Positions 63,231-64,000 of a DNA stretch of 64,000 nucleotides are shown here, piece after piece; position 1 is the first letter of the stretch; each line of letters begins with the position of its first letter. The DNA is from CAVTWY01 sp963738615. Lineage in GTDB: Bacteria; Pseudomonadota; Gammaproteobacteria; Burkholderiales; Burkholderiaceae_C. The DNA is taken from NCBI GenBank assembly GCA_963738615.1, contig CAVTXI010000012.1, positions 1,736,001 to 1,800,000 of the forward strand, written 5' to 3'. The notes under the pieces were generated by a model. The model did no database searches, was not told the origin of the DNA, and saw only the letters and a program-made list of their open reading frames with translations. The translations under genes were made by a program, and so were the position numbers.

Positions 63231-64000
63231 GCGACGCTCTCGCTCTGGTTCTGGTTCTGGCGTCGGCGCATGGCCTCGCGCACCGCGTCCAGAAAACGTT
63301 CGGCCAGCATCGGGTAGGTGTGGCGCGCCAAAACGTAATCACGCCCCTGGCGGCCCATCGCCGCACGTTCGCGCGGGCCGGCCATGGCCAGTTGACGCAA
63401 GCCACGCGCCAGCGCCTTGGGGTCTTCGGGTTCGACCGTCACGCCGCAGCCGGCCTCGCGCACCGGGTCGTTGCCGGCGTCCACCGAGTGAAGCACCACG
63501 CAGCCGGCCATCATGTAATCCATGAGCTTGTTCGGCGCGATGCCGAAGCGGTACAGCGGCGAGCGCTGCCAGCCGATGTAGGCGATGTCGATCGAACGCA
63601 GGAACGAGGGGATCTGCGCCTTCGGCACCGGCGGCAGGAAGATCACCGACGAGAGCTTCTTCTCGCGAACCAGGGCCTCCAGGCGCCCGCGCTCGTGGCC
63701 GTCGCCGACCAGCACGAACGCGAAGCGCTCTTCGCGCAGTTGTTCGGCAGCTTCGATCAGCACATGCATCGCGTTCGGCAAGCCCATCGAGCCGGCATAG
63801 CCGACGATCGTGCAGCGCTTGGCGCGTGCACGGTCCAGCGCGGCCTGCACATCCTCGCGCATCGCGACCGGCGGTTGCGCCCAGTCCTCGGGGGCCGTGC
63901 CGTTGGGCACAACGTGCAGCTTCATCAGGTCGAGCCCGCGTGAGCGCAGATGGTCGTGCACCTTCGGCAACATCGACACCACCAGGTCCGCGTTGCGGCA
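63227..64000 (-). CDS. Family 4 glycosyltransferase, N terminus outside the window
   Basis: Open to the window edge at 64000; 257 C-terminal residues seen. VVPNGTAPEDW, IVGYAGSMGLPNAMHVLIEA, FVLVGDGHERGRLEALV, SDV-like IYIGWQRSPLYRFGIAPNKLMDYMMAGC and EPEDPKALARGL are the GT4 nucleotide-sugar-binding half. Adds a sugar to the growing polysaccharide chain. Its stop overlaps the methyltransferase start. Confidence 0.9.
   Translation of the reverse strand, partial: CRNADLVVSMLPKVHDHLRSRGLDLMKLHVVPNGTAPEDWAQPPVAMREDVQAALDRARAKRCTIVGYAGSMGLPNAMHVLIEAAEQLREERFAFVLVGDGHERGRLEALVREKKLSSVIFLPPVPKAQIPSFLRSIDIAYIGWQRSPLYRFGIAPNKLMDYMMAGCVVLHSVDAGNDPVREAGCGVTVEPEDPKALARGLRQLAMAGPRERAAMGRQGRDYVLARHTYPMLAERFLDAVREAMRRRQNQNQSESVA

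Overview
The window is GC-rich with gene-dense, strand-switching operons and protein families typical of a betaproteobacterium, probably Burkholderiales (feruloyl-CoA synthase/crotonase cluster, FmdA/AmiS/FmdB amide cluster, ActP cluster, liu/mcc leucine genes, PEP-CTERM protein beside an exopolysaccharide locus). No rRNA, tRNA or CRISPR was recognised. A subset of genes is broken by single-base frame changes, nearly all of them one extra base. Several long genes have none. I annotate the broken genes as single genes and give the frame breaks.

Layout. 0-5 kb (+): two tandem feruloyl-CoA-synthase-like ligases with a crotonase and a thioesterase between them. 5-12.6 kb: small envelope and stress genes (lipoprotein, frame-broken exported protein, LOG-domain lipoprotein, two UspA, hemerythrin, SirB2, DUF454, acylphosphatase) and two truncated genes. 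12.6-20.6 kb: a LuxR regulator divergent from a transporter-histidine kinase fusion (NCS1-like permease, Cys-rich linker, kinase), then its overlapping response regulator with a degenerate EAL domain. This pair converges on an fmdB-fmdA-amiS-fmdB short-chain amide operon. This is the most interesting locus. 21-31.3 kb (-): acetate locus with DUF485-actP, a CBS/DUF294 protein, a VapBC pair, and a CrbS-like SSS transporter-kinase with a single-domain response regulator and a membrane PAS/degenerate-kinase/DnaQ-exonuclease fusion. 31.4-38.6 kb: leucine/isovalerate catabolism (HMG-CoA lyase, MCC alpha, methylglutaconyl-CoA hydratase) mixed with a GH19 protein, YbaK and DUF1289. 39-46 kb: RsgA, aldose epimerase, SMP-30, GNAT-NTF2 fusion, phospholipase A1, MFS. 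46.2-50.6 kb: a 1479-residue SNF2 helicase. 51-53.4 kb: accessory segment with a PEP-CTERM protein, a DinB remnant and a dCTP deaminase. 53.4-58.5 kb: MCC beta, a secreted cupredoxin, a lipoprotein beta-helix with a very long Pro-Ala hexanucleotide repeat, and a DUF1801 protein. 58.5-64 kb (-): polysaccharide locus (CapD-like dehydratase, sugar transferase, DegT aminotransferase, methyltransferase, glycosyltransferase running off the edge).

The regulatory theme is nutrient sensing by transporter-kinase fusions: an NCS1 type next to amide/nitrogen genes and an SSS type next to acetate genes. Functions come from motifs and family knowledge read by eye; no database search was run.
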